64,000 bases of DNA, from the NCBI RefSeq assembly GCF_023555375.1, contig NZ_JAJSEE010000002.1, positions 389,001 to 453,000 on the forward strand. The letters run 5' to 3'. Every line of letters starts with the position of its first letter. Positions within the stretch are counted from its first letter, which is position 1. Below the pieces are notes generated by a model. The model saw only the letters and a list, made by a program, of their open reading frames with translations. It was not told the origin of the DNA and did no database searches. The DNA comes from Guyparkeria hydrothermalis (GTDB lineage: Bacteria > Pseudomonadota > Gammaproteobacteria > Halothiobacillales > Halothiobacillaceae). Position numbers and translations under genes: made by a program. Below, in pieces: positions 25,706-34,389 of this stretch.

Positions 25706-26929
25706 TCAGGCGTAGGCGGTCCAGAGACCGAAACCGAAGTACTGGGCGATCCACAGCAGCAGCAGGACGATGCCGGCGGTGCCGATGCGGTTGACGGCGC
25801 GTGACGGCGTGTAGGTGCCTTCCGTCTGGCCGGCCTGCCAGGCGACGGTCAGCAGGTAGGTGACCACCGCGCCGCCGAGGACCCCGAAGGTGAGGAAGAA
25901 CAGGCCGGTGGAGTACCAGTCCATCGTGATCTTGTAATCCAGCGGGTTGTAGCCGTGGACGCCGGACAGCGTCACCCAGCGCACCGCCTCGCGCATGGTG
26001 GCGATCACGATCATGGCGACGGTGGCGACGAGGATCGGCGTGTAGCCCCACAGCCCTCGGTCGAGTCGCCGGCCCAGCAGCACCGGGAAGGCCGCGGCGA
26101 CGATCAGCGCGGCGGCCGCGGCGATCGGCCAGATGCCGGTGGCGAACCCGGCGATGTCCTCGGGCAGGCCGCGCATCCAGCCGACCAGCAGCACCAGCGC
26201 CACCAGCGTGCCGACCGCGCCCAGGCGGGTACCCATGCGCTTGAGGAAGTCGAGGTAGCCCGTGCCCGCCTCGTGGCGGCCCTGCAGGTAACGGCGGTAG
26301 CCGAACAGCCAGATGCCGATGACCGGGATCGACAGGGCGATGAAAAAGCCGAATCGCCACGGGTCGAAGGCATGGATCGACCGACCGGAGGCGTCGATCA
26401 CGCCGTTCGGGGCGTACCACTCCTTCCACTGATCCGGTTCGAGCATCTGCACCGAGAGGGCGTGCATGATGAAGCCGACCACCAGGAACAGCAGCACCGC
26501 GAGGATCATCGAGCCCGGGCAGCGGGTCTTGTGGGTGCGCAGGCCGTGGTTCAGGGCGTAGAAGATGAACAGCGCGAGCGTCGCGACGATCAGGATGAAG
26601 ATGAACCCGATCACCCACCACGCCGAGAGGACGTTGGAGGTGTACCAGAACGGGTCGTAGATCACCTGGACGAACAGCAATGGTGCGACGCCGATCACGA
26701 TGGCGACCGAGACCGCCACCTTGGCGGTGTTGACCATCGCGTCGGCCAGCCGGCGCCAGTGGTCGTCTTTCGACAGTGCCCCGCGGATCGCCAGCACCGA
26801 CGAGCCGAGCAGCACGTGCACCGCGGCGATGTGCAGCGCCCAGGTGGCTACCCCGAGGATCAGGAAGATCAGCGGGTGGGCCGGGATGCCCAGCGGGTCG
26901 CGCAGGGCGTAGAGCATGGCGGTATCCAT
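25706..26929 (-). CDS. Multi-spanning membrane subunit of a bd-oxidase-like complex
   Basis: A 407-residue protein with about ten hydrophobic segments. Histidines H18, H33 and H38 lie in the first helix region (PAHPLIF, WALHIAAVHVLLG), resembling the heme-ligand helix of CydA-like proteins, and GVAPLLFVQVIYDPFWYTSNV echoes the second CydA helix hairpin. No classical CydB features stand out. It overlaps the stop of the larger subunit by one base, so the two are almost certainly partners (a CydA/CydA'-like pair). Assignment to the bd superfamily is by eye and moderate. Confidence 0.6.
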   Translation of the reverse strand: MDTAMLYALRDPLGIPAHPLIFLILGVATWALHIAAVHVLLGSSVLAIRGALSKDDHWRRLADAMVNTAKVAVSVAIVIGVAPLLFVQVIYDPFWYTSNVLSAWWVIGFIFILIVATLALFIFYALNHGLRTHKTRCPGSMILAVLLFLVVGFIMHALSVQMLEPDQWKEWYAPNGVIDASGRSIHAFDPWRFGFFIALSIPVIGIWLFGYRRYLQGRHEAGTGYLDFLKRMGTRLGAVGTLVALVLLVGWMRGLPEDIAGFATGIWPIAAAAALIVAAAFPVLLGRRLDRGLWGYTPILVATVAMIVIATMREAVRWVTLSGVHGYNPLDYKITMDWYSTGLFFLTFGVLGGAVVTYLLTVAWQAGQTEGTYTPSRAVNRIGTAGIVLLLLWIAQYFGFGLWTAYA

Positions 26930-28344
26930 TACTGGTCCTCCTCACGGCTGGAAGTGTCGAGCAGGGCGGTGGTCTCGCCATCGAGGTAGGCCTCGGCGGC
27001 CTCCGGGTCGTTGAGGCTGGCGATAAAGACGGCCAGGGCCTCGGCCTCGTCGTCCTGGAGCGGGATCTGCGGCATGTACATGGTGTTGCCGGTCGCCAAC
27101 GCCCCGAGCAGGTAGGTCCGAATACCCTCGACATCCGCCTGTTTCGGGAAGTAGTTCTTCAGCGGACGGATGCCGGTGTCGGAGAGCGAGTGGCAGTTGC
27201 TGCAGGCGGTGATCGCGAGGTTGCGGCCCACTTCCATGGTGTTCTCGCGGGTGATCTCCTTCTGCGAGTCCGGCCAGAACACGTGGGCGTGGGTGAAGCC
27301 CACCTTCTCCAGCGTGGGGATCTCGGATTTCACGCCCATGCCCGGCACGTCGTGGCCGATGACCTGGTTGGAGTACAGGTACTGACCGGCAATGTAGGGC
27401 TTGCGCACCGACTCGCGCACCGTCTCGCCCGGCCACAGGCCGAGGACCAGGATCGCGAGCGTGGCGAAACCGGCGACCGTGGCGGTGACCAGCTTCGGGC
27501 GGAAGAAGGTCATGGCGAAGTAGGCCAGCATCGCGCCCAGGACGATCAGGATCGACGGGGTGAAGTAATCCGGCAGGCGGTTTTCCATCACCAGGTGGGC
27601 GATGCTCGGCAGCGTGCCCAGGTACCAGGGGTACAGCGACATGCCGACGATCGCCGAGAGCCCGCCGACGATGGCCAGGCGCTTGAGCAGCCAGCGCTTG
27701 AAGACCTCGTCCTTGAGCCCGGCGGCGACGATGCCGCCGACCACGGCCGTCATGGTGAACATGAAGGCGGTGCGGATCATCAGCTGGGCGAAGGTGTTCG
27801 GCCCGTAGAAACCATAGAGGTAGCCGCCCTCGGCGAACCACTGCTCCGGCCGGCCTGGCATCATCATGAACGAGAGGATGCCGACGATCGCCAGCATGGT
27901 GGTGTAGGAGGTCAGGCCGAAGATCACGGCGACCTTCATGTAGGTGCGGCGTTCGAGCTTGCCGGCCAGATACACCAGCATGTAGACGCCGATCACCTCG
28001 ATCACGAAGAAGACCCACTCGGTCGCCCATTTCCAGACGAAGTTGTGGATCAGCGCCGAGATGCCGCGCGGGCTACCGACGGTGGTCGAATACCAGATGC
28101 CGGGGCCCGTGATCGAGCCGAGGATGTAGGAAAAGACCAGCAGGAACAGGCCGTACTTCTTGATGAAGTCGATCAGTTCCGGCCGGTTGTCCCGTGCACC
28201 GATCCAGGCGAGTACCGCGAACAGGATCGCGGCACCCACGGCCGTGTGCGAGAACAGGACGTGGATGGTGGCGATCAAGCCGATCACCCAGCCCGAGCCG
28301 ATCGCCGGCTCGTACCAGGTGGGAAAGAGTCCGATCAGATCCAT
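26929..28344 (-). CDS. CydA-like bd-superfamily membrane subunit with fused C-terminal heme c domain
   Basis: 471 residues. The N-terminal part (about 15-305) has some eight helices. H28 in ATIHVLFSHTAVG aligns with the CydA heme ligand helix. GSITGPGIWYSTTVGSPRG and WATEWVFFVIEV (E109, E116) recall the CydA 'GxxTG...G' and Glu-rich second helix. The position of the b558 histidine appears to read arginine (R191, MIRTAFMF). Residues 310-450 form a periplasmic cytochrome c domain with CSNCH at 381-385 and a downstream TMYMPQIPL Met ligand. Heme-c-fused bd relatives (reported as OR-C-type) accept electrons from cytochromes rather than quinol, which fits this operon. Confidence 0.7.
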   Translation of the reverse strand: MDLIGLFPTWYEPAIGSGWVIGLIATIHVLFSHTAVGAAILFAVLAWIGARDNRPELIDFIKKYGLFLLVFSYILGSITGPGIWYSTTVGSPRGISALIHNFVWKWATEWVFFVIEVIGVYMLVYLAGKLERRTYMKVAVIFGLTSYTTMLAIVGILSFMMMPGRPEQWFAEGGYLYGFYGPNTFAQLMIRTAFMFTMTAVVGGIVAAGLKDEVFKRWLLKRLAIVGGLSAIVGMSLYPWYLGTLPSIAHLVMENRLPDYFTPSILIVLGAMLAYFAMTFFRPKLVTATVAGFATLAILVLGLWPGETVRESVRKPYIAGQYLYSNQVIGHDVPGMGVKSEIPTLEKVGFTHAHVFWPDSQKEITRENTMEVGRNLAITACSNCHSLSDTGIRPLKNYFPKQADVEGIRTYLLGALATGNTMYMPQIPLQDDEAEALAVFIASLNDPEAAEAYLDGETTALLDTSSREEDQ

Positions 28345-28375
28345 GTCGGGATCCTCCTTTGAACGTGGGGCCGGT

Positions 28376-29728
28376 TCATGAGAAGCAGTCCTCGGTGAAG
28401 GCCTTCATCCAGTTGTGCTGGTAGAGCGCGGCGAGTCGGTATTCCGCCTCGGTGGCATCGAACGGCAGGTAGCGCTGCTCGTCGACGCGGGCGATGGTGT
28501 CGCCGTCCATGCGGAACACGTCGGCGACGAACATGCCCACCTCGGTGTTGCCGGCGAGCGCGTAGCAGGTGTTCTGGAACACCGGCTCGACCGGATCGTT
28601 GCCGGCCAGCAGGGCCTTGAGCTGGATGGCCAGTACCTTGGCCTGGCTGTTGGCCGCGTAGCCGGATTTCGGCATGGCCCCGGCAATGCAGGCGTCACCG
28701 ATCACGTGCACGTCGGCGTGTCGGGTCGACTCGAAGGTGCGCTGGTCGACCGGGCACCAGCCCGAGTCGTCGGCCAGGTCCTGGTCGATCGCGATCCGCC
28801 CGGCCTTCAGCGGCGGGATGATGTTGATCAGGTCGGCCTGGAAGGTGCCGGCCTCGGCCTCGACGGTCATGGTCTCGGCATCCACCGACAGGATGCGCCC
28901 ACCCATGTCGCCCATCACCCATTCGATCGGCCCGGGATTGTCGTGGACGGTCAGTTGCGCCCATTCCTCGTCGCTGTACTTCGAGCGGGCCGGTTCCGGG
29001 ATGTTGAAGTCGTAGAGGTCGTTCCAGGCGTGCAGCATGGTGTAGTCGGTGGTGAAGCCGTTCTTCGGGTCGAGGATCACCACGCGTGCCTGGGTGTCGC
29101 CGCGGTCGAGCAGCCATTGCGCGATCAGGCCGGCGCGCTCGTAGGGCCCCGGCGGGCAGCGGTACGGGTTGGGCGGCGGCCCGATCACCACGGTGGGGTT
29201 CTCGGGCAGGGACTCGAGTTGCTCCTTGAGCACCAGCAACTGGTCGCCGGCATCCCAGGCATGCGGCAGGCGCGTCTCGGCGAGCTCGGCGGTCAGCCCG
29301 TCGATGGCCTCGAAGTCGAACGACACGCCGGGCGAGACGACCAGGCGGTCATAGCCGAGGCGCTGGCCACCGGCGGTCCGGACCTGCTTGGCCTCAAAGT
29401 CGATCGCTTCCACGGTGTCGTGGACGAACTCGATGCCGTGGCGGGTCTTGAGGTCGTCGTAGGAGATCACGATGTCCTCGAGCTCGATCTGGCCGGTGAT
29501 CACCTCGGAGGAGCCATATGGACGCTGGTATTCGCGCTTGGGCTCGATGATGGTCACGTTGACATGCGGGGCGTAGAGCTTGAGGTACTTGGCGGTGGTT
29601 GCCCCACCCACACCGCCGCCGACGATGACAACGCGCGGCGCGCGTTCGGCACGGGCCAACGGGGCGGCGAGAGAGGAGGTGGCGGCGGTGCCGGCACCGA
29701 GGATCTTGAGAAAGTCACGGCGATTCAT
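28376..29728 (-). CDS. fccB: Flavocytochrome c sulfide dehydrogenase, flavoprotein subunit
   Basis: A 450-residue periplasmic FAD enzyme oxidising sulfide to sulfane sulfur and passing electrons to its cytochrome subunit. The Tat signal MNRRDFLKILGAGTAATSS covers residues 1-19. The FAD-binding motif VVIVGGGVGGATTAKYL begins near 33, the redox-cysteine region is YRCPPGPYERA, GDACIAGAMPKSGYAANSQAK binds FAD, and CYALAG holds the second conserved cysteine. Length is normal for FccB/SoxF. It starts 3 bases after fccA stops and precedes the bd-like genes. Confidence 0.93.
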   Translation of the reverse strand: MNRRDFLKILGAGTAATSSLAAPLARAERAPRVVIVGGGVGGATTAKYLKLYAPHVNVTIIEPKREYQRPYGSSEVITGQIELEDIVISYDDLKTRHGIEFVHDTVEAIDFEAKQVRTAGGQRLGYDRLVVSPGVSFDFEAIDGLTAELAETRLPHAWDAGDQLLVLKEQLESLPENPTVVIGPPPNPYRCPPGPYERAGLIAQWLLDRGDTQARVVILDPKNGFTTDYTMLHAWNDLYDFNIPEPARSKYSDEEWAQLTVHDNPGPIEWVMGDMGGRILSVDAETMTVEAEAGTFQADLINIIPPLKAGRIAIDQDLADDSGWCPVDQRTFESTRHADVHVIGDACIAGAMPKSGYAANSQAKVLAIQLKALLAGNDPVEPVFQNTCYALAGNTEVGMFVADVFRMDGDTIARVDEQRYLPFDATEAEYRLAALYQHNWMKAFTEDCFS

Positions 29729-29731
29729 GGC

Positions 29732-30133
29732 TCAGTTCTCCTCCGGGTCGAGGGCCTGACCCGTTGTCTGGTCACTTGCCGGGTCAATCGCTCGGGCGCG
29801 CTCTTTCGGCTGGGCTTCGAAGTAGTCGGCCATGGCCGCGATTTCCTCGTCGGTGAAGGCGCGTGCGAGCGGCCCCATCAGGGTCGAGGGGCGCGAGCCG
29901 TCGGCGAACGACTCCATGGCCGTGATGAACCGCTCGCGCGGCATGCCGGCCAGCGGCACGTAGGCCGAGTCCTCGATGTACCCCTTGGTGCCGTGACAGC
30001 CGGCGCAGGTCTGGGCGGCCATCAGCCCCCTGGGGTCGGTGGCGGTTGTGGTTTCGGCGTGCAGTGGCAGGGCCGCAACGGCGCCGCCTGTCGCCAGGGC
30101 GAGTGTCGCGCCCCTGATGAGTCGTCTGGTCAT
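29732..30133 (-). CDS. fccA: Flavocytochrome c sulfide dehydrogenase, monoheme cytochrome subunit
   Basis: A 133-residue cytochrome with a Sec signal (residues 1-26, LPLHA-E) and one CAGCH site at 43-47 (TCAGCHGTKGYI). PLAGMPRERFITAMESFADGSRPSTLMG supplies the methionine ligand region. The C terminus is a short acidic tail. Monoheme rather than diheme, as in Thiobacillus-type and SoxE-like subunits. Being immediately upstream of fccB and in the same operon fixes the identity. A candidate promoter with an adjoining palindrome lies about 70-120 bases upstream. Confidence 0.9.
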   Translation of the reverse strand: MTRRLIRGATLALATGGAVAALPLHAETTTATDPRGLMAAQTCAGCHGTKGYIEDSAYVPLAGMPRERFITAMESFADGSRPSTLMGPLARAFTDEEIAAMADYFEAQPKERARAIDPASDQTTGQALDPEEN

Positions 30134-30207
30134 TTGTTCTCCCCCTCGATCGATCGCCTTCCTGGCGCGAACAATGGCGTACTCGATCCCGAGTTATGTC
30201 CGGATTA

Positions 30208-30253
30208 AATGTACTTATTAGGTAAGCACTATGCAACATAAGCCTGGCTTATG
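30208..30253 (-). promoter_or_regulatory. Candidate fcc operon promoter with adjoining palindromic operator
   Basis: The 17-bp palindrome CATAAGCC-T-GGCTTATG occupies 30237-30253. On the minus strand it is followed at once by TTGCAT (-35), 17 bases, then TACATT (-10). The palindrome abuts the -35 box, as expected for a dimeric regulator acting on this promoter. The factor is unknown. The predicted leader to the fccA start is about 70 bases. Confidence 0.5.
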
Positions 30254-30321
30254 CCAAGCGTGTGGTGTCGATGAGGAGGGTGGGGGTGGTTTCAGCCCGG
30301 ACCTGACGAACGGGGATCGGG

Positions 30322-31032
30322 TCAGCGGTCGAGCAGGGGAAGCAGGGCGTCAGGGCGCTGGGGGTCGTGGAAGGAGATCACCGGCGGCGGGGTGGGGACG
30401 AGGCGGGGCAACCACTCGCGCAAGGCGCTTGCGTTGTCCGGGCAGTCCGGGCCGGTGGGGTCCTCGGGACGCCGGTTGAGGACGATCGCGGCGACGGGGA
30501 TGTCGCGCTGGTGGAGGGATTCGACCGCCGTGAGCGTGGAGGAAAGCGTGCCCAGCCGGTCGGGGGTGACCAGGAGGGCCGGCAGGTCGGTGTACTCGGC
30601 CAGGCGCACGTTCAGCGCATCGTCGGCCAGCGGTGAGAGCAGGCCGCCGGCGCTTTCGATGATCAGGCGTTCGTCGTGCGCAAGGCCGGCCTGGGTCCGG
30701 TCGAGGATCGGGGCCAGGTCGCGCTTGAACTGCAGGGTTTCGCCTTCCCGACGGGCCGCCTCCGGGGCGGCGACCGGGGTGAGGTAGCGGATCGGGCAGA
30801 CGGCCTCGAGCGCTTCGCGGTTGCCGGCGGCCTCGCGCAGGGCGATGCCGTCGGCCGGTTGTCGTTCCCCGTCGTGGAGCTCGCAGCCGGTTTCCACGGG
30901 TTTGCGCACGCGTGGCAGCAGGCCGTGGTCGATCAGCAGGCGCGCAAGCGCGCAGGACACCACGGTCTTGCCGACCCCGGTATCGGTGGCCAGCACCACC
31001 CAGCCGCGTGGATCCGGGTCGCGCGTGCTCAT
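30322..31032 (-). CDS. bioD: ATP-dependent dethiobiotin synthetase
   Basis: A 236-residue cytosolic enzyme closing the ureido ring of dethiobiotin. P-loop [12 protein letters not shown] is at residues 15-26, the substrate region RKPVETGCE near 42-50, and [12 protein letters not shown] near 128 is the DAPA-binding/switch segment. Length matches the family (about 220-240). The start ATG 31032 overlaps the purC stop (ATGA), so the pair are co-transcribed, an unusual partner for bioD, which often sits with bioA/B/F/C. Confidence 0.92.
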   Translation of the reverse strand: MSTRDPDPRGWVVLATDTGVGKTVVSCALARLLIDHGLLPRVRKPVETGCELHDGERQPADGIALREAAGNREALEAVCPIRYLTPVAAPEAARREGETLQFKRDLAPILDRTQAGLAHDERLIIESAGGLLSPLADDALNVRLAEYTDLPALLVTPDRLGTLSSTLTAVESLHQRDIPVAAIVLNRRPEDPTGPDCPDNASALREWLPRLVPTPPPVISFHDPQRPDALLPLLDR

Positions 31033-31946
31033 GCGAGGCCCGGCAGGTCCTCGCCGGTCAGGCGGCGGTAGGCGGTCAGGTAGCGTTCGCGGGTCTGGGC
31101 GATGATCTCGTCGGGGATGGCCGGTCCGGGGGCGGTCTTGTCCCAGTCGAGGGTCTCGAGCCAGTCGCGGATGAACTGCTTGTCGAACGACGGCGGGCTG
31201 ATGCCCGGGCGGTACTCGTCGGCCGGCCAGAAGCGCGAGGAGTCCGGGGTGAGCGCCTCGTCGATCAGGTGCAGCGTGCCGTGTTCGTCGAGGCCGAACT
31301 CGAACTTGGTGTCGGCGATGATGATGCCCCGCTTGGCGGCGTAGTCCGCGGCCAGGCGGTAGAGGCGCATGGCGGTATCGCGCACCTGGGCGGCCATCTC
31401 GGGGCCGATCAGGCGCTCGGTCTCGGCGAAATCGATGTTCTCGTCGTGGTCGCCCACGTCGGCCTTGGTGGCCGGGGTGTAGATGGGCTCGGGCAGCTTG
31501 TCGGCCAGTTGCAGCCCCTCGGGTAGCTTGATACCGCAGACCGCGCCGGTTGCCTGGTAGTCCTTGTAGCCCGAGCCGATCAGGTAGCCGCGCACCACCG
31601 CCTCGATCGGCAGGGCCTTGAGGTTGCGCACGATCACGCTGCGGCCGACGAGTTGGGCGCGCTGTGCCTCGTCCGGAACGATGGCGGCGAGATCCTGCGC
31701 TTCGCAGAGGTGATTGGGCACGAGGTCGCGGCTCTTCTCGAACCAGAAGCGCGAGATCTCGGTCAGTACCCGACCCTTGTCGGGGATCGGGGTGGGCAGG
31801 ATCACGTCGAAGGCCGAGACCCGGTCGGTGGTGACGATCAGCATCCGCTCGTCGTCGATGCGGTAGAGATCGCGCACCTTGCCGCGGTGGATCAGTTCCA
31901 GGGCGTCGATTTGCGTTTCGAAAACGGCGGGGGCCGAGTGTGTCAT
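31029..31946 (-). CDS. purC: Phosphoribosylaminoimidazole-succinocarboxamide synthase
   Basis: A 305-residue SAICAR synthase of purine synthesis, joining aspartate to CAIR. The opening RGKVRDLY and [12 protein letters not shown], then [25 protein letters not shown] and [14 protein letters not shown], are family signatures. At about 300 residues it is the longer (yeast/plant-like) type, common in high-GC bacteria. It is divergent from the TlpA-fusion gene across 116 bases. Confidence 0.96.
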   Translation of the reverse strand: MTHSAPAVFETQIDALELIHRGKVRDLYRIDDERMLIVTTDRVSAFDVILPTPIPDKGRVLTEISRFWFEKSRDLVPNHLCEAQDLAAIVPDEAQRAQLVGRSVIVRNLKALPIEAVVRGYLIGSGYKDYQATGAVCGIKLPEGLQLADKLPEPIYTPATKADVGDHDENIDFAETERLIGPEMAAQVRDTAMRLYRLAADYAAKRGIIIADTKFEFGLDEHGTLHLIDEALTPDSSRFWPADEYRPGISPPSFDKQFIRDWLETLDWDKTAPGPAIPDEIIAQTRERYLTAYRRLTGEDLPGLA

Positions 31947-32062
31947 GGGCGTTCAACTGCTAGCATGCTAAGGATTTGCGGCCCGGTGGGTTTTCGGGCC
32001 GTTGGCTATTGTACGAGAGCGCGGCGCGCGATGCGATGCGCGCGGTGACCCGGAGGACAGCG

Positions 32063-33388
32063 ATGAAGTGGGGCGTTCGCATGGCGTGGCATCAAGGGTT
32101 GCTGGCGGTCCTGTTGGTGATGTTGGTGGGGCCGGCCCGGGCCGAGTTGGCGATTCCCCTGGGCGAGGGCGGCGATCAGCTGGACGTCCGGGTGATCGAG
32201 CCGCCACAGGGCGCGCCCGAGGACGGGCCGCTGGTGCTCTGGGTGGTCAATCAGTACGGCGACCTGCCCGGCCCGGAGAGCGTGGCGCTCGCCCTGGCGC
32301 GTCGCGGGGCGACGGTCTGGATGGTCGACGTGATGGATTCGCTGTTCCTGCCGCGCTCGGACCTCAACGTGCGCAACATCGACGGCGAGCCGGTGGGGTC
32401 GCTGATCCAACGGGCCGTCGAGGCGGGGCGTCCCACCGTGGTGGTGGCCGCCGACCGGATGGCGGTGCCGACCCTGCGCGGGATGCGCTGGTGGCAGGAG
32501 CGCAGCGACGACCCGGAGGCGCTGGCCGGGGGCGTGCTGATCTTCCCCAGCCTGTACCGGGGCGCGCCGGTCGCGGGCGAAGAGCCCGAGCTGTTCTCGA
32601 TCATCGATGCCACCAACCTGCCGGTGATGCTGCTCCAGCCGGAGCGCGGCGTGTACCGCCACCGCCTGCTCGACCTGCGCGAGCGTTTTCTCGCCGCCGG
32701 CAGCGACCTGTTCGTCCAGGTGGTGCCCGAGGTGCGTGACTACTACCACATGCACCTCGACGAGCCGCAGCCCGAGACCCTCGAGCACCTGGATCGCGTG
32801 ATGGACGATCCGGCCGAGGCGCGCGCGGTGCAGTCACTGCCCGACGACATCCTGCGGGCGATCCCGCTGCTCGCCGCCGCGGCGCACCCGACCGAGGTGC
32901 GCCCGATCGACCCCGAACGCACCACGCCCGTGGATCGCCAGACCGGCCTGCAACCGGTCGAGCCGCAGGAGGCGCCGGCATTCGAGCTTACCGACCTCGA
33001 GGGCAATCCCCAGCGGCTGGACCCGGATTTCGACGGCGTGCAGATCGTCAATTTCTGGGCCACTTGGTGCCCGGCCTGTGTCGAGGAGATCCCCTCGATG
33101 GAACGCCTGGCGAGCCGCTACCCGGATCGGCTCAAGATCTACGCCATCGCCTTCAAGCAGTCGCCCGAGCACCTGCGCGAATTCATGCAGGACTTCGACG
33201 TCTCCTTCCCCGTGCCGGTCGACCCGGACGGCGCGGTCGCGGCCAAGTACGACGCCTTCGCCTTCCCGAGTTCGTTCCTGGTCGCCGCCGACGGGCGCAT
33301 CCACTACTCGGTCAATGCCGGGATCATCTGGGATACCGAGGAAGTGGACGCGATTGTGCGCGAATTGCTCGAGATCGAGCCGGAATAG
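32063..33388 (+). CDS. Exported fusion: alpha/beta-hydrolase-like domain plus TlpA-type thioredoxin domain
   Basis: 441 residues with a signal peptide (cleaved near PARA-E at 24-28). Residues 40-250 look like an alpha/beta hydrolase fold (PLVLWVVNQYG, WMVDVMD, VVVAADRMA), but no GxSxG elbow is visible, so activity is doubtful. Residues 300-440 form a TlpA/ResE-like thioredoxin domain with WATWCPACVEEIP (Cys336 and Cys339), AFPSSFLV holding the cis-proline region, and an IHYSVNAG strand. It is probably a periplasmic thiol-disulfide reductase. GGAGG precedes ATG 32063, favoured over an upstream in-frame start. Confidence 0.8.
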   Translation: MKWGVRMAWHQGLLAVLLVMLVGPARAELAIPLGEGGDQLDVRVIEPPQGAPEDGPLVLWVVNQYGDLPGPESVALALARRGATVWMVDVMDSLFLPRSDLNVRNIDGEPVGSLIQRAVEAGRPTVVVAADRMAVPTLRGMRWWQERSDDPEALAGGVLIFPSLYRGAPVAGEEPELFSIIDATNLPVMLLQPERGVYRHRLLDLRERFLAAGSDLFVQVVPEVRDYYHMHLDEPQPETLEHLDRVMDDPAEARAVQSLPDDILRAIPLLAAAAHPTEVRPIDPERTTPVDRQTGLQPVEPQEAPAFELTDLEGNPQRLDPDFDGVQIVNFWATWCPACVEEIPSMERLASRYPDRLKIYAIAFKQSPEHLREFMQDFDVSFPVPVDPDGAVAAKYDAFAFPSSFLVAADGRIHYSVNAGIIWDTEEVDAIVRELLEIEPE

Positions 33389-33396
33389 GGAGAGAA

Positions 33397-33475
33397 GTCG
33401 GAGAGAAGAAATGAGAGGTCAGACGACATGATTGAGGCCTCTTTGGGCCTCGCGAACATCGGTCTGAGCTCCGAC
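33397..33475. other. Nested inverted repeats between the TlpA fusion and mutM
   Basis: GTCGGAG (33397-33403) pairs with CTCCGAC (33469-33475), CAGAC (33420-33424) with GTCTG (33462-33466), and GAGGCC (33434-33439) with GGCCTC (33446-33451). It lies exactly in the convergent gap, so it may end transcription from both sides although no T-run follows. Confidence 0.45.
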
Positions 33476-33479
33476 CTCT

Positions 33480-34301
33480 TCAGTCTTCCGGCTGACACGC
33501 CGGACAGAACCACGTCGAGCGCTGCCCCATGACCACGCGTTCGACCGGCGTCCCGCAGCGGCGGCAAGGCTGGTCGGTGCGTTCGTACACGTTGAGTGTC
33601 TGGCGGAAGTAGCCGGGCGTGCCCGACGGGGCGAGGAAGTCGCGCAGGGTCGTGCCGCCCTGCTCGATGGCTGCGGCAAGTACCTGGCGGATGGCCGCGG
33701 CCAGGGCGTCGCAGGCATCCGGGGCAAGCTGGCCTGCCGGCATCCCGGGGTGGATGCCCGCCAGGAACAGGGCCTCCGAGGCGTAGATATTGCCCACGCC
33801 CACCACGATGTCGGCGTTCATGATCGCCTGCTTGACGGCCACGCGTCGGCCGGCAAACCGGCCGGCGAGATAGGCGCCGTCGAAGTCGGGATCGAGCGGT
33901 TCGGGGCCGAGGTTGCGCAGGCGCCGATGCGGGTCGTCTGCGTGATCGGTCAGTACGGCACCGAAACGCCTGGGGTCGTGCAGGCGCAGCGCCCGGCCGT
34001 TGGCCAGGCGCCACTCGACGTGGTCGTGCTTGCGCGGCGGGTTGGCCGGGTCATCGAGGCGCAGGCTGCCGGACATGCCCAGGTGGATCAGTATCCGATC
34101 CCCCCGGTCCAGGCACAGCAGCAGGTACTTGGCGCGGCGCTCGACTGCCTCGACGGGGCGAGCGCGCAGGAAGTCGCCCAGGTCCGCGCGCACCGGCCAG
34201 CGCAGGCGGGCGTCGCGCACGATGACGTCTTCGATGCGTTGCCCGACGACATGCGGCTCGATGCCGCGTCGGGTGGTCTCGACTTCGGGAAGTTCCGGCA
34301 T
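33480..34301 (-). CDS. mutM: Formamidopyrimidine-DNA glycosylase
   Basis: A 273-residue bifunctional glycosylase/AP lyase removing 8-oxoguanine. The mature N terminus PELPEVETTRRG provides catalytic Pro2 and Glu3. HLGMSGSLR, the helix-two-turn-helix segment KQAIMNADIVVGVGNIYASEALF and the C-terminal zinc finger CRRCG...CPACQ are all intact. Lies downstream of rpmG and a terminator, so it probably has its own promoter as well as read-through. Confidence 0.97.
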   Translation of the reverse strand: MPELPEVETTRRGIEPHVVGQRIEDVIVRDARLRWPVRADLGDFLRARPVEAVERRAKYLLLCLDRGDRILIHLGMSGSLRLDDPANPPRKHDHVEWRLANGRALRLHDPRRFGAVLTDHADDPHRRLRNLGPEPLDPDFDGAYLAGRFAGRRVAVKQAIMNADIVVGVGNIYASEALFLAGIHPGMPAGQLAPDACDALAAAIRQVLAAAIEQGGTTLRDFLAPSGTPGYFRQTLNVYERTDQPCRRCGTPVERVVMGQRSTWFCPACQPED

Positions 34302-34304
34302 GAC

Positions 34305-34337
34305 ACGAAGAAACCCCGCGAGGTGTCCTCGCGGGGT
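34305..34337 (-). terminator. Rho-independent terminator after rpmBG
   Basis: ACCCCGCGAGG and its perfect complement (34313-34323, 34327-34337) surround a 3-base loop. On the minus strand the stem ends in GGGGTTTCTT. It sits just before the mutM start, so it separates the ribosomal genes from mutM. Confidence 0.8.
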
Positions 34338-34389
34338 CCGTCAAGGGCCGATCAGCAGAGGTCGGCCGTCCGGGGACGGCCAGACGCTC

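Noticed and set aside
24984-27134. A 716-codon frame apparently fusing the diheme cytochrome with upstream sequence
   Set aside because: Only the last 235 codons match a cytochrome with signal peptide and ribosome site; the upstream part is an alternate frame of the bd-like subunit genes.
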